From: Xanthomonas fragariae
GTDB taxonomy: Bacteria > Pseudomonadota > Gammaproteobacteria > Xanthomonadales > Xanthomonadaceae
Direction of reading: 5' to 3'
DNA: 64,000 bases
Assembly (NCBI RefSeq): GCF_900183975.1
Contig: NZ_LT853882.1
Location: forward strand, 2,349,501-2,413,500
A model generated the notes under the pieces. That model did not search any database, was not told the origin of the DNA, and saw nothing but the letters and a program-made list of their open reading frames with translations. Made by a program: the position numbers and the translations under genes. Positions within the stretch are counted from its first letter, which is position 1. Each line of letters begins with the position of its first letter. Of this stretch, positions 1 through 9,777 are shown piece by piece.

Positions 1-2
1 TG

Positions 3-2279
3 CTGATGCTGGCACTGTACATACTCGTGCTGCCAGACGATTGCCAGGCGGTCTATGCAGACGAAGTGGTGGCGTTGGACAACGCGCAGCTGGGGCTGGC
101 GATGCGGCCGACGCTGTATCTGGACATGTTGGTGAGCGCGCCATCCACGATGTCGCGGCACTGGTTGTTCCGGCACCGCATGTTGTTGGCCGATGGCGGT
201 TTTCCGGCCGGCCAGGGCGATGCCTTCGAGCTCGGCTACCAACTTGGCCTGGTCCAACGTTACGGCCTGGCATGCGTTCGACATATCGCCGAACCATTAC
301 TGGTCGCATCGGCCAACACGCGGCACGGCGACGAGGACGAACAGCAGGCCATCTCGCGCCATCTCGCTGCGCGTGGCTACGTGAACGCGGTGGTGCACAG
401 TGCCGGACCCGGCCGGCATGCGGTGGACTATCGCCATACGCAGCAGCCCATGGTCAGCATTCTGGTGCTGGTCGATGGCCGCCTGCCGCAGGTGCAGCGC
501 TGCCTGGAAAGCGTGCTGGCCAACACTGCCTACCCGCATTACGAATTGCTGCTACTGGACCGCGCAGACAGCACCCAGCCGGAACTGCGCGACTGGTTGG
601 CGGGTATCGACAACTTAGGCATGCAGCAGATCCGCGTGCTGCGCTTGGACGATGAGCCTTCGCGCGAGGCGGCCTGCAATGCGGCGGCTGAGCAAGCACG
701 TGGTGACATGCTGCTGTGGCTGGCGGCGGGTGCGGCAGCCATGAAGGCCGATTGGCTGGCGCAACTGCTCAACCACGCGCTGCGCCCGGAGGTCGGTGCG
801 GTGGCCGGCAAGCTGCTGCGGGGCGATGGGACCGTGCATCACGCCGGCTTGCTGCTGGGCCTTGGGGCACCGGCAGCGCGCGCGTTCGAAGGCGCTGCGT
901 TCGACGAATCCGGCTATCTGCAGCGCCTGCAACTCGATCAGAACTACAGCGCGCTCAGTGGCCAATGCCTGATGCTGCCGCGTCAGTTGTTTCTGGACGC
1001 CGGTGGCTTTGAGCAGGAACCAGCGTTGGCGCAGTGGAGCGATGTCGACCTGTGCCTGCGCCTGCAGCAGGCTGGCTATCTCAATGTGTTTGCAGCGCGC
1101 GCGCAGCTGGTGATCGACCCGCCGGAACCCGCGCCGGCCAGCGCGCTCGACGAAGAAACGATGTACGCGCGTTGGCTGCCGGTGATGGCCAACGACCCGG
1201 CCTATAACCCGGGCTTTTCGCTGGACCCCGGTGCGGGCTTCACCCTAGCCGACCCGCGTGCCAGTTGGCGGCCGCTGCAATCCTGGCGGCCGCTGCCGAT
1301 GGTCATCGCCTTGCCCGCCGACATCGAAGGCTGCGGGCACTATCGGGTGATCCAGCCGCTGCGGGCATTGCGCGAGGCCGGGATAGTCGAGGGCGTGCTG
1401 TTCAACGGCTATCTGGAGATCAGCGAGCTGGCGCGCCAGGATCCCGACGTGGTCATCCTGCAGCGCCAAGTCGGCGAGCCGCGGCTGGAAGCGATGCGGC
1501 GGATGAAGGCGTTGTCGCGCGCGTTCAAGGTCTACGAGCTGGACGACTACTTGCCCAACCTGCCGCTGAAAAGTGTTCACCGCGAGCACATGCCCAAGGA
1601 CATTCTCAAAACGGTGCGCCGCGGGCTGAGTTTTGTGGACCGCTTCGTGGTGTCTACATCGGCGCTGGCCGAGGCGTTTGCCGGTTTGCATAGCGATATC
1701 CGCGTGGCCGAAAACCGCCTGCCCGCCCATTGGTGGAAGGCCCTGCCGGAACGTTCGGCGCACCGTGGTCGGCGTCCGCGCATCGGCTGGGCCGGCGGTG
1801 CCAGCCACACCGGCGATCTGGAAGTGATCGCCGATGTCGTGCGCGAACTGGCTAACGAGGTCGAATGGGTATTCATGGGCATGTACCCGTTCGCACTGCG
1901 CCAGCACATCCACCAGTTCCAGCCCGGAGTGCGGATCGATCGCTACCCGGAAGCATTAGCTGCGTTGGATCTGGATCTGGCCCTGGCGCCGGTGGAGCAA
2001 AACCTCTTCAACGCATGCAAGAGCAATCTGCGCCTGCTGGAATACGGCGCCTGCGGCTACCCGGTGATCGCCAGCGACGTGCGCTGCTACCAAGGCAACC
2101 TACCGGTGACCCTGGTAAAGAACCGTTACCGCGATTGGATCGGCGCGATCCGTGATCACTTAGCCGACCCTCCCGCGGCGGCGGAGAAAGGTGCGGCGCT
2201 GCGGGAGGTGGTTCGCCGCGATTGGATGCTGACCGGCCATAATCTGGAGCGCTGGCAGGGGGCTTGGTTGCCGGGTTAG
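3..2279 (+). CDS. Large multidomain glycosyltransferase, 3' part (flagellar locus)
   Basis: The frame is open at the window edge, so the true start probably lies upstream; 757 codons are visible after the first ATG. An N-terminal segment is followed at about residues 147-400 by a GT2-like domain (MVSILVLVDGR, then a cysteine-containing CLESVLANT stretch). The C-terminal third is GT4/GT1-like, with GWAGGASHTGDLEVIADV and, near the end, a nucleotide-sugar-site-like LLEYGACGYPVIAS. Tandem glycosyltransferases of this kind sit in xanthomonad flagellar clusters and are linked to flagellin or surface glycan modification. That role here is inferred from position upstream of fliE. The stop is immediately followed by a MITE. 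Confidence 0.75.
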   Translation: MMLALYILVLPDDCQAVYADEVVALDNAQLGLAMRPTLYLDMLVSAPSTMSRHWLFRHRMLLADGGFPAGQGDAFELGYQLGLVQRYGLACVRHIAEPLLVASANTRHGDEDEQQAISRHLAARGYVNAVVHSAGPGRHAVDYRHTQQPMVSILVLVDGRLPQVQRCLESVLANTAYPHYELLLLDRADSTQPELRDWLAGIDNLGMQQIRVLRLDDEPSREAACNAAAEQARGDMLLWLAAGAAAMKADWLAQLLNHALRPEVGAVAGKLLRGDGTVHHAGLLLGLGAPAARAFEGAAFDESGYLQRLQLDQNYSALSGQCLMLPRQLFLDAGGFEQEPALAQWSDVDLCLRLQQAGYLNVFAARAQLVIDPPEPAPASALDEETMYARWLPVMANDPAYNPGFSLDPGAGFTLADPRASWRPLQSWRPLPMVIALPADIEGCGHYRVIQPLRALREAGIVEGVLFNGYLEISELARQDPDVVILQRQVGEPRLEAMRRMKALSRAFKVYELDDYLPNLPLKSVHREHMPKDILKTVRRGLSFVDRFVVSTSALAEAFAGLHSDIRVAENRLPAHWWKALPERSAHRGRRPRIGWAGGASHTGDLEVIADVVRELANEVEWVFMGMYPFALRQHIHQFQPGVRIDRYPEALAALDLDLALAPVEQNLFNACKSNLRLLEYGACGYPVIASDVRCYQGNLPVTLVKNRYRDWIGAIRDHLADPPAAAEKGAALREVVRRDWMLTGHNLERWQGAWLPG

Positions 2280-2282
2280 CTA

Positions 2283-2424
2283 GATTGGCTAACAAATCGT
2301 AGCGAGCAGTCGCCAGGTGGGTGCGGACGGCGGGGAGGAACCGCAGTGTACAAATGAGATATGCCGATTCCGGGCACCGGCCGCGTCCGCCTGACGATGA
2401 GCGCAGTCGTTTTGTTAGCCACTC
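2283..2424. mobile_element. 142-bp MITE, copy 1
   Basis: The element has terminal inverted repeats: left GATTGGCTAACAAATCG, right end (reverse complement) GAGTGGCTAACAAAACG. It is flanked by a 3-bp direct repeat CTA (2280-2282 and 2425-2427). It is the same length as, and clearly homologous throughout to, the element at 31865-32006. No ORF of its own is credible. Its ends match those of the IS5-family elements at 46866-47731 and 55604-56470, so it is probably a non-autonomous derivative mobilised by them. It lies one base past the glycosyltransferase stop codon. Confidence 0.85.
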
Positions 2425-2427
2425 CTA

Positions 2428-2661
2428 ATTGAAGGTGCGGCGCACTTGTCCGGTTTCGGTACGTGCTGCTGGTCCATCCAAGCCGACCCGAACTTGATTC
2501 TTGACGTCGGTGGACTGTCACCAAGCTGGTTCAGTCGATGGCGTAGTGCCCTCGCCAGCTGCCAACCGCAGCTGATCCCGCGCGCCGACACCGGTGCCCG
2601 ACCCGCTCGCAGCCCCGCTGTAGCGACCCCTCGCCCTGGCGCCGGAATCCCGGCGCGATTT
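2428..2661. other. Gene-free stretch between MITE and fliE promoter
   Basis: I find no credible gene here. Frames that cross it run into the fliE promoter or have non-coding composition. It could hold activator (FleQ-type) binding sites for the downstream sigma-54 promoter, but none can be named from the sequence. Confidence 0.5.
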
Positions 2662-2677
2662 CGGCATGCCGCTTGCT
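2662..2677 (+). promoter_or_regulatory. Sigma-54 (RpoN) promoter of fliE
   Basis: CGGCATGCCGCTTGCT fits TGGCAC-N5-TTGCW with two mismatches and keeps the essential GG (2663-2664) to GC (2675-2676) spacing of 10 bp. It lies 34 bp before the fliE ATG, which rules out the longer upstream start in that frame. Confidence 0.75.
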
Positions 2678-2710
2678 ATGGTGTGGGTGCCTCCCTGGCT
2701 GACCTTACCC

Positions 2711-3082
2711 ATGAGCGACTCCGTTACCTCCATCCTCTCGCAGATCCGCAGCTACCAGACGCAGATGGGCCAAGGCCCGATGCGCACGGTGGGCGATGCG
2801 GCGCGCGGCAACCAGATCCAGGGACTGGCCGGCACGCAGGGAACGCCGGCCACGCAGGCGCCCAGCTTCAGCGAGACCTTGCGCGGTGCCATCGGCGGCG
2901 TCAACGAGGCCCAGCAAAAGTCCGGCGCACTGGCCAAAGCATTCGAAATGGGCGACCCCAGCGCCGATCTGGCACGGGTGATGGTCGCCTCCCAGCAATC
3001 CCAGGTGGCCTTCCGCGCCACCGTGGAAGTCCGCAACCGTCTCGTCCAGGCTTATCAGGACGTCATGAACATGCCACTGTAA
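2711..3082 (+). CDS. fliE: Flagellar hook-basal body protein FliE
   Basis: This 123-residue protein begins MSDSVTSILSQIRSYQ. Its C-terminal half carries the conserved FliE signature (FSETLRGAIGGVNEAQQKSG, then VMVASQQSQVAFRATVEVRN and the terminal YQDVMNMPL). FliE is the adaptor between the MS ring and the proximal rod and is exported early by the flagellar type III apparatus. The ATG at 2711 was chosen because a sigma-54 promoter occupies the upstream part of the open frame. It is the first gene of the fliE-fliK transcription unit, 13 bp before fliF. Confidence 0.95.
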   Translation: MSDSVTSILSQIRSYQTQMGQGPMRTVGDAARGNQIQGLAGTQGTPATQAPSFSETLRGAIGGVNEAQQKSGALAKAFEMGDPSADLARVMVASQQSQVAFRATVEVRNRLVQAYQDVMNMPL

Positions 3083-3095
3083 AGGTTGACGACAC

Positions 3096-4829
3096 ATGGC
3101 TCTCGCGATCACCAAAGAAAACATGAACCAGAACGCCGAAAAGGCGGGGCAATGGTTCGACCGTGTCCGAAGCCTGCAAATCACCCGCAAGCTGACCATG
3201 ATGACGATGATCGCCCTGGCGGTGGCTGCCGGTTTGGCGGTGTTCTTCTGGTCGCAGACGCCGGGCTACCAGGCCCTGTACACCGGCCTGGACGAAAAGG
3301 GCAATGCCGAAGCGGCCGACCTGCTGCGCACCGCGCAGATCCCGTTCAAGATCGACCAGAGCACCGCTGCCATTACCGTGCCACAAGACCGGCTGTACGA
3401 CGCCCGCCTGAAGCTGGCCGGCTCCGGCCTGACCGGCAAGGAGACCGGCGGTGGCTTCGAGCTGATGGAAAAAGACCCGGGCTTCGGCGTCAGCCAGTTC
3501 GTGGAGAACGCCCGCTACCAGCACGCACTGGAAACCGAGCTGGCTCGCACCATCAGCACCTTGCGTCCGGTGCTCGAGGCCCGTGTGCATCTGGCCATTC
3601 CCAAACCCAGCGCTTTCACCCGCCAGCGTGAGGTTGCCAGCGCCTCGGTGGTGCTGGAATTGCGTGGCGGCCAGGGCCTGGAGCGCAATCAGGTCGATGC
3701 GATCGTCAATCTGGTCGCCTCCAGCATCCCGGACATGACCCCCGAGCGCGTGACCGTGGTCGACCAGAGCGGCCGCATGCTCTCGATCGCCGACCCCAAC
3801 AGCGATGCCGCCCAGCACGCCGCCCAGTTCGAACAGGTGCGCCGCCAGGAAAGCTCCTACAACCAACGTATCCGCGAGCTGCTCGAGCCGATGACCGGGG
3901 CCGGCCGGGTCAATCCGGAAGTCAGCGTGGACATGGATTTCTCCGTAATCGAGGAAGCCCGCGAGCTATACAACGGCGAGCCGGCCAAGCTGCGCAGCGA
4001 GCAGGTCAACGACAGCAGCACCAGCGCCGGCGGCGGCCCGCAAGGCCCCCCGGGCGCCACCAGCAATAGCCCCGGCCAGCCGCCGGCTCCGGCTGCTAAT
4101 GCCACCGCTGGCGCACCGGGCACGCCGGCCGCCAACGGCCAGGCCGCCGCACCCGCCACGCCGACCGAAAGTTCCAAGAGCGCCACCCGCAATTACGAAT
4201 TGGACCGCACCTTGCAACACACCCGCCAACCGGCCGGCCGCATCAAGCGGGTGTCGGTGGCAGTGCTGCTGGACAACGTGCCGCGCCCCGGTGCCAAGGG
4301 CAAGATGGTCGAACAACCGCTCACCGCCGCCGAGCTCACTCGCATCGAGGGACTTGTCAAGCAGGCAGTGGGGTTCGACGCGGCACGTGGCGACACGGTG
4401 TCGGTGATGAATGCCCCGTTCGTACGTGAAGCGGTGGCCGGCGAAGAAGGCCCGAAGTGGTGGGAAGACCCGCGTGTGCAGAGCGGTCTGCGCCTGCTGA
4501 TCGGTGCGGTGGTGGTGCTGGCGCTGCTGTTCGGTGTGGTGCGCCCCACCTTGCGTCAGCTCACCGGCGTGACCGTGGTCAAGGACAAGCAAGGTAAGGC
4601 TAGCAAGGATGGTGCTCCCCAGAGCGCCGGCGTGCGGATGCTCGATAAAGACGATGACCTGATTCCCCGCCTGGAAGAGGACACCGCCCAGCTCGGTCAG
4701 GATCGCAAGGTTCCGATCGCCCTGCCGGACGCTTACGAAGAGCGCATGCGCGTGGCGCGCGAGGCAGTGAAAGCCGATTCAAAACGTGTTGCACAAGTCG
4801 TGAAGGGATGGGTCGCCAGTGAAGCCTGA
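3096..4829 (+). CDS. fliF: Flagellar MS-ring protein FliF
   Basis: The 577-residue protein has the usual FliF length. A first membrane segment (MMTMIALAVAAGLAVFFW) lies near residues 29-49 and a second (LRLLIGAVVVLALLFGVV) near 468-487. Between them is the periplasmic ring-building YscJ/FliF region, ending in a low-complexity Pro/Ala/Gly linker at about residues 305-360. The C-terminal cytoplasmic tail binds FliG. FliF forms the MS ring that seats the export gate and rotor. The gene starts 13 bp after fliE, and its stop overlaps the start of fliG. Confidence 0.97.
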   Translation: MALAITKENMNQNAEKAGQWFDRVRSLQITRKLTMMTMIALAVAAGLAVFFWSQTPGYQALYTGLDEKGNAEAADLLRTAQIPFKIDQSTAAITVPQDRLYDARLKLAGSGLTGKETGGGFELMEKDPGFGVSQFVENARYQHALETELARTISTLRPVLEARVHLAIPKPSAFTRQREVASASVVLELRGGQGLERNQVDAIVNLVASSIPDMTPERVTVVDQSGRMLSIADPNSDAAQHAAQFEQVRRQESSYNQRIRELLEPMTGAGRVNPEVSVDMDFSVIEEARELYNGEPAKLRSEQVNDSSTSAGGGPQGPPGATSNSPGQPPAPAANATAGAPGTPAANGQAAAPATPTESSKSATRNYELDRTLQHTRQPAGRIKRVSVAVLLDNVPRPGAKGKMVEQPLTAAELTRIEGLVKQAVGFDAARGDTVSVMNAPFVREAVAGEEGPKWWEDPRVQSGLRLLIGAVVVLALLFGVVRPTLRQLTGVTVVKDKQGKASKDGAPQSAGVRMLDKDDDLIPRLEEDTAQLGQDRKVPIALPDAYEERMRVAREAVKADSKRVAQVVKGWVASEA

Positions 4830-5829
4830 AACACAACCAATGAGTGGCGTGCAGCGTGCTGCGGTGTTGTTGCTGTCGCTTGGGGAAACCGACGCCGCCG
4901 AAGTGCTCAAGCACATGGACCCGAAAGAGGTGCAGAAGATCGGCATTGCCATGGCCACCATGACCGGCATCTCGCGCGATCAGGTCGAGCAAGTGATGGA
5001 CGACTTCAACGGCGAATTGGCCGGCAAGACCTCACTGGGCGTGGGCGCCGACGACTATATCCGCAACGTGCTCATACAAGCGCTGGGCGCCGACAAGGCC
5101 GGTGGCCTGATCGATCGCATTCTGCTTGGTCGTAACACCACCGGCCTGGATACCTTGAAGTGGATGGACCCGCGTGCAGTGGCAGACCTGGTTCGTAACG
5201 AGCACCCGCAGATCATCGCTATCGTCATGGCGCATCTGGATAGCGACCAGGCCGCCGAAGCGCTGAAGAACCTGCCCGAGCGCACCCGCGCCGACGTGCT
5301 GCTACGCATCGCCACGTTGGACGGCATTCCGCCCAACGCGCTGAGCGAGCTCAACGACATCATGGAGCGCCAGTTCGCCGGCAACCAGAACCTGAAGTCG
5401 TCCAATGTGGGCGGCATCAAAGTGGCGGCCAACATCCTCAACTTCCTGGACACAGGCCCCGATCAGGGCGTGCTGGGCGAGATCAGCAAGATCGACGCTG
5501 ATTTGGCCGGCAAGATCCAGGACCTGATGTTCGTGTTCGACAACCTGGTGGACCTGGACGACCGCGGCCTGCAGACATTGCTGCGCGAAGTCTCCGGCGA
5601 GCGCCTGGGCCTGGCCCTGCGTGGCGCCGATGTCAAGGTGCGCGAAAAGATCACCCGCAACATGTCCCAGCGCGCCGCCGAGATCCTGATCGAGGACATG
5701 GAAGCGCGCGGCCCGGTGCGCCTGGCCGACGTGGAAGCGGCGCAGAAGGAAATCCTCACCATCGTCCGCCGTCTGGCTGACGAAGGCGCCATTACCCTCG
5801 GCGGCGCCGGTGCGGAGGCGATGGTATGA
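4819..5829 (+). CDS. fliG: Flagellar motor switch protein FliG
   Basis: The 336-residue protein has N-terminal, middle and C-terminal FliG armadillo-like domains; the middle domain carries EHPQ and the C-terminal domain the charged torque helix around [17 protein letters not shown]. FliG connects FliF to the FliM/FliN switch and contacts MotA. A GTG at 4819 overlaps the end of fliF by 11 bp; the ATG at 4840 ([15 protein letters not shown]) is an equally plausible start. It ends ATGA-overlapped with fliH. Confidence 0.97.
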   Translation: MKPETQPMSGVQRAAVLLLSLGETDAAEVLKHMDPKEVQKIGIAMATMTGISRDQVEQVMDDFNGELAGKTSLGVGADDYIRNVLIQALGADKAGGLIDRILLGRNTTGLDTLKWMDPRAVADLVRNEHPQIIAIVMAHLDSDQAAEALKNLPERTRADVLLRIATLDGIPPNALSELNDIMERQFAGNQNLKSSNVGGIKVAANILNFLDTGPDQGVLGEISKIDADLAGKIQDLMFVFDNLVDLDDRGLQTLLREVSGERLGLALRGADVKVREKITRNMSQRAAEILIEDMEARGPVRLADVEAAQKEILTIVRRLADEGAITLGGAGAEAMV

Positions 5830-6446
5830 ACGACATCGTCACCCGCTGGCTGGCTCCCGACCTGCAGATGGCGTCGGCGTTGCCGGAAACCGAATTGGAC
5901 GAACCGGCCGTTTACGAGCCGGTACTGCGTCCGCCCACCCTGGAAGAGATCCAGGCCATCGAAGACGCCGCCCACCAGGAAGGCTTTGCACGCGGGCACG
6001 CAGAAGGCTTCGCGCAGGGTCAGTCGGAAGTGCGCCGGCTGACCGCGCAGATCGACGGCATCCTGGACAACTTCACCCACCCGCTGGCGCGGCTGGAGAA
6101 CGAAGTGGTCGGCGCGCTCGGCGAACTGGCCGTGCGCATTGCCGGCTCGCTGGTTGGGCGTGCCTATCAGGCCGACCCGCATCTGCTGGCCGATTTGGTG
6201 CACGAAGCGATCGATACGGTGGGCGGTGCCGGTCGCGAAGTCGAGGTGCGTCTGCACCCGGACGACATCACCGCCCTGCTGCCGCATCTGGCGCCCAGCA
6301 GCACCACCCGCGTAACCCCGGACCTGAGCCTGAGCCGCGGCGATCTGCGCGTGCATGCCGAAAGCGTGCGCGTGGACGGCACCCTGGAGGCGCGCCTGCG
6401 GGCCGCGTTGGAGACAGTCATGCGCAAATCCGGAGCGAACCTGTGA
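5826..6446 (+). CDS. fliH: Flagellar export apparatus stator protein FliH
   Basis: The 206-residue protein begins [14 protein letters not shown] and contains the FliH glycine-repeat helix ([19 protein letters not shown], GxxxG spacing) near residues 50-68, followed by the V-ATPase E-subunit-like C-terminal domain. FliH binds and restrains the FliI ATPase and links it to the C ring and export gate. Start and stop overlap fliG and fliI by 4 bp each, indicating translational coupling. Confidence 0.93.
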   Translation: MNDIVTRWLAPDLQMASALPETELDEPAVYEPVLRPPTLEEIQAIEDAAHQEGFARGHAEGFAQGQSEVRRLTAQIDGILDNFTHPLARLENEVVGALGELAVRIAGSLVGRAYQADPHLLADLVHEAIDTVGGAGREVEVRLHPDDITALLPHLAPSSTTRVTPDLSLSRGDLRVHAESVRVDGTLEARLRAALETVMRKSGANL

Positions 6447-7819
6447 GCGCCCTGTTCGGCGCCACACCGGCAGATTGGCTGGATGCACGCAATCTGCGCT
6501 TGGCCGCGCGCTTGGGCGCGCTCGGCCTGGAGCCGAGTGCAGGCCGCAGCCTGATCCGCGAAGGCATCCTGCGCCGCGCGGTCGGCCTGACTCTGGAAGC
6601 CATCGGCTGCGAAGCGCCGATGGGCGCCACCTGCAAGGTCGAAGTCGACGGCGGCTGGGTCGATGCCGAAGTAGTCGGTTTTGCCGGAGAACGCACCTAT
6701 CTGATGCCCAGCGCCGAGTTGCATGGCCTGCTGCCGAACGCCCGCGTGGTGCCCTCGCGGCGCCGCGGCGGCGTGGAAGTGGGCGAAGGCCTGCTCGGCC
6801 GCGTTATCGACAGCGACGGCACCCCGCTGGACGGCAAGGGCACGATCCGCGGCGAAGGCAGCGTCAGCATGGCCGGCATGTCGATCAACCCACTCTCACG
6901 CGAACCCATCACCACCTCGTTGGATGTCGGCGTGCGCGCCATCAATGCACTGCTACCGATCGGCCGCGGACAACGTGTCGGCTTGTTCGCCGGCTCCGGC
7001 GTCGGTAAATCGACACTGCTGGGCATGATGACCCGCTTCACCTCGGCCGACGTGATCGTGGTGGGGCTGATCGGCGAACGTGGCCGCGAAGTGCGCGACT
7101 TTGTCGAAACCACACTGGGCGAAGAAGGCCTGCGCCGCGCGGTGGTGGTCGCCGCCCCGGCCGACCGACCGCCGTTGGCGCGTCTGCACGGCGCCTACCG
7201 CGCCACCGCCATTGCCGAGTGGTTCCGCGACCAGGGCCTGAACGTGCTGCTGCTAATGGATTCGCTGACCCGTTTTGCCCAGGCGCAGCGCGAGATCGGC
7301 CTGTCTGTGGGCGAGCCGCCGACCACCCGCGGCTACCCGCCGTCGGTGTTCGCCAAATTGCCGGCGCTGGTCGAACGCGCCGGCAACGGTGCCAAGGGTC
7401 GCGGCTCGATTACGGCCTTCTACACAGTGCTGACTGAAGGCGACGACCCGCAGGACCCGATCGCCGACGCCGCACGCGCCATCCTCGACGGCCACATTCT
7501 GCTCTCGCGTCGCGTTGCCGACAGCGGCCTGTATCCAGCCATCGACGTCGAATCCTCGGTCAGCCGCGTGGTGCAGGACATCGCCGATGAACCCTGGCGC
7601 CTGCGTATCCGCAAGCTCAAGCGGCTGCTTTCGGCCTACACCGCCAACCGCGACCTGATCGCCATCGGCGCTTACCAGCGCGGCAGCGACCCGGCCACCG
7701 ACGAAGCATTGATGCGCTGGCCGGACATCGTCGAATTTCTTGGACAGGACGTCCACAAAGCCGCCCACCTGCCCGATAGCCTGTCCGCGTTACAGCGGCT
7801 GGTCGAACCCGAGAACTAA
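6443..7819 (+). CDS. fliI: Flagellum-specific ATP synthase FliI
   Basis: The 458-residue protein is an F1-beta-like ATPase that energises flagellar protein export. Walker A is GSGVGKS at residues 184-190, preceded by the FliI/YscN signature region [18 protein letters not shown]; Walker B is in [20 protein letters not shown]. The GTG at 6443 gives [14 protein letters not shown] and overlaps the fliH stop (GTGA). The frame stays open much further upstream, but that stretch is the shadow of fliH. fliJ follows after 3 bp. Confidence 0.96.
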   Translation: MSALFGATPADWLDARNLRLAARLGALGLEPSAGRSLIREGILRRAVGLTLEAIGCEAPMGATCKVEVDGGWVDAEVVGFAGERTYLMPSAELHGLLPNARVVPSRRRGGVEVGEGLLGRVIDSDGTPLDGKGTIRGEGSVSMAGMSINPLSREPITTSLDVGVRAINALLPIGRGQRVGLFAGSGVGKSTLLGMMTRFTSADVIVVGLIGERGREVRDFVETTLGEEGLRRAVVVAAPADRPPLARLHGAYRATAIAEWFRDQGLNVLLLMDSLTRFAQAQREIGLSVGEPPTTRGYPPSVFAKLPALVERAGNGAKGRGSITAFYTVLTEGDDPQDPIADAARAILDGHILLSRRVADSGLYPAIDVESSVSRVVQDIADEPWRLRIRKLKRLLSAYTANRDLIAIGAYQRGSDPATDEALMRWPDIVEFLGQDVHKAAHLPDSLSALQRLVEPEN

Positions 7820-7822
7820 ACC

Positions 7823-8278
7823 ATGATGCAGTCCAAACGGATCGACCCATTGCTGCGTCGCGCGCAGGAGCAGCAAGACAAGATCGCCCGCGATCTGGCC
7901 GAGCGCCAGCGCGCCCTGGAAACCCACCAGTCGCGCCTGGAAGAACTGAACCGCTATGCCGAGGAATACGCCAACAGCCGCATGGCCGGTACCAGCGCCG
8001 CCGCGCTGACCAACCGCCGCGCGTTTCTTGACCGCCTCGACATTGCCGTGCTGCAGCAAGCGCAGACCGTGGAAAGCAACCACACCAAAGTGGAAGCCGA
8101 GCGCACCCGCCTGTTGCTGGCCAGCCGCGAAACACAAGTGCTGGAGCAGTTGGCGGCCAGCTACCGTGCACAGGAGAACAAAGTGATCGAACGCCGCGAC
8201 CAGCGCGAGATGGACGACCTCGGTGCACGCCGCTCGCGCCTGGCCCACAGCGAAGACACCCACGGAGACTCCGCATGA
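7823..8278 (+). CDS. fliJ: Flagellar export chaperone-escort protein FliJ
   Basis: The protein is 151 residues, strongly charged and almost entirely alpha-helical coiled coil (QEQQDKIARDLAERQRALE, QSRLEELNRYAEEYANSR), as expected for FliJ, the central stalk-like subunit of the FliHIJ complex. Similarity is low across this family, so identity rests on position, length and coiled-coil character. It overlaps fliK by 4 bp. Confidence 0.9.
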   Translation: MMQSKRIDPLLRRAQEQQDKIARDLAERQRALETHQSRLEELNRYAEEYANSRMAGTSAAALTNRRAFLDRLDIAVLQQAQTVESNHTKVEAERTRLLLASRETQVLEQLAASYRAQENKVIERRDQREMDDLGARRSRLAHSEDTHGDSA

Positions 8279-9588
8279 ACCCCTTGTCCGCCTTCGCAGC
8301 CGGTCTCGGCGCGCTCGCCAGCACCGGCAAAAAATCCAGCTACAGCGACCCCTCGTCCGAGCAGGACCAGGGCCAGGAGCAGTTCGCACGCATGCTCAAT
8401 CCAGCCAACGCGCCGAACCAGGCGCCGCCGCAGGCGCCCGAGCGCGTGCCCGCCAAGCAGGCTGCGCCCAAGCCCAACCAATCCGACAAAAACCGTGCCG
8501 ATGACGACAACCGGGACGATGCGACCGGCGATGCCACCAGCGATGCCACCGCACCTCCGCGCGCGCAGGACGGCGACACCAAGCCGGCCAAGTCCGCCTC
8601 CACCAAGGACAAGGAGCCGGCCGCAGCCGACAGCGGCACTGCCGCAAAAACCGGCAAGAACGCCAAGACCACGACCGCGACTGCGACCGCGAGCGGAGAC
8701 ATCCCTGCCGAAGCGGCCACAACGACCGACGCCGTCTGGCCCCCGCCGGGGCTGGGCGGTTTCGGCATGGGTCTGCTGGCCCAGGCATTGCCGGGCGGCG
8801 ATGTACTGGCTGCTGCAACCGCGGCGTTGACCGCCAGCATGGCCGGCGCAGCAGGCGCCACGCCGACCGCAACCGCCCTGCCGAGCGACGCGACCGCGCC
8901 CAGCGCAACGGCAACTGCCAGCACCGCACTGCCCTCGTTGGGCGCGCTGGCACCGGCCGTTGCCGCAGGCGCCAAGCCCATATCGACCACTGCGGTGAGC
9001 GGCAATGTCCAGACTGCCGCGCTGATGAGCATGGCCGCCAAGGCGCTGGAGCCGGCCACCGACGACAGCACCGCGCCAGCAACCCTGGATACCCCGGCGT
9101 TCACACTACCGACCACGACGGCCGCAGCACTCAGCCGCCTGCAGGATCCCGCGCCGGTGTTCAGCGCCTCGCCTACCCCAATTCCGGAAATGGGCAGCGA
9201 CAATTTCGACGATGCCATCGGCGCGCGCATGAGCTGGCTTGCCGACCAGAAGATCGGCCACGCGCATATCAAGGTGACCCCAAACGAGATGGGCCCGGTC
9301 GAAGTCCGTCTGCATCTGGACGGCGACAAGGTCAACGCCAGTTTCACCTCCGCCAACGCCGACGTACGTCAGGCGTTGGAACAAAGCCTGCCGCGCCTGC
9401 GCGAAATGCTCGGCCAGAACGGTTTCCAGCTCGGTCAGGCCGATGTCGGCCAGCAGCAACAGAGCCAGTCAGGCAATCGCAACGGCGGCGGCACCGACGG
9501 CAATGGCCTCAGCCTGGACGACAGCCCGCCCGTCGGAATTCCGTCGGTGGTGTTACGCCAGCGTGGATTGCTGGACGCCTACGCCTGA
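8275..9588 (+). CDS. fliK: Flagellar hook-length control protein FliK
   Basis: The 437-residue protein has a long low-complexity Ala/Thr/Pro/Asp-rich ruler region to about residue 300 and a compact C-terminal substrate-specificity-switch domain near residues 315-400 (NEMGPVEVRLHLDGDKVN, ADVRQALEQSLPRLREML). FliK measures hook length and makes FlhB switch from rod/hook to filament substrates. It is the last gene of the fliE unit; an intrinsic terminator follows. Confidence 0.93.
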   Translation: MNPLSAFAAGLGALASTGKKSSYSDPSSEQDQGQEQFARMLNPANAPNQAPPQAPERVPAKQAAPKPNQSDKNRADDDNRDDATGDATSDATAPPRAQDGDTKPAKSASTKDKEPAAADSGTAAKTGKNAKTTTATATASGDIPAEAATTTDAVWPPPGLGGFGMGLLAQALPGGDVLAAATAALTASMAGAAGATPTATALPSDATAPSATATASTALPSLGALAPAVAAGAKPISTTAVSGNVQTAALMSMAAKALEPATDDSTAPATLDTPAFTLPTTTAAALSRLQDPAPVFSASPTPIPEMGSDNFDDAIGARMSWLADQKIGHAHIKVTPNEMGPVEVRLHLDGDKVNASFTSANADVRQALEQSLPRLREMLGQNGFQLGQADVGQQQQSQSGNRNGGGTDGNGLSLDDSPPVGIPSVVLRQRGLLDAYA

Positions 9589-9658
9589 AATCCTGCGCCG
9601 GGACGACCCGGCGCGACTAAAAATTGCATATTGGCGCGATGCCGATGCAGCTCGTCCA

Positions 9659-9688
9659 CCCCCGCCGTGTAAAGCCTGCGGGGGTTTT
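9659..9688 (+). terminator. Rho-independent terminator after fliK
   Basis: A stem CCCCCGC / GCGGGGG (9659-9665 and 9678-9684) with a 12-nt loop is followed by TTTT. A second, perfect 8-bp GC stem lies just upstream (9595-9614) but lacks a T tract. Confidence 0.7.
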
Positions 9689-9729
9689 GCCACTTGCGCG
9701 CAACCCGCGCCGGAAAACCGTCGCGGTTT

Positions 9730-9745
9730 TGGCACGCCAATTGCA
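9730..9745 (+). promoter_or_regulatory. Sigma-54 promoter of fliL (consensus)
   Basis: TGGCACGCCAATTGCA is a perfect match to TGGCAC-N5-TTGCA. It lies 32 bp before the GTG of fliL and inside the longest open frame, so it decides the fliL start. Confidence 0.9.
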
Positions 9746-9777
9746 ACGGCAGGGTGAGCATTCCCCTGGAGCACATC

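Noticed and set aside
5810..6442. Open frame upstream of and continuous with fliI
   Set aside because: It is an out-of-frame shadow of fliH. The FliI start is the GTG overlapping the fliH stop.
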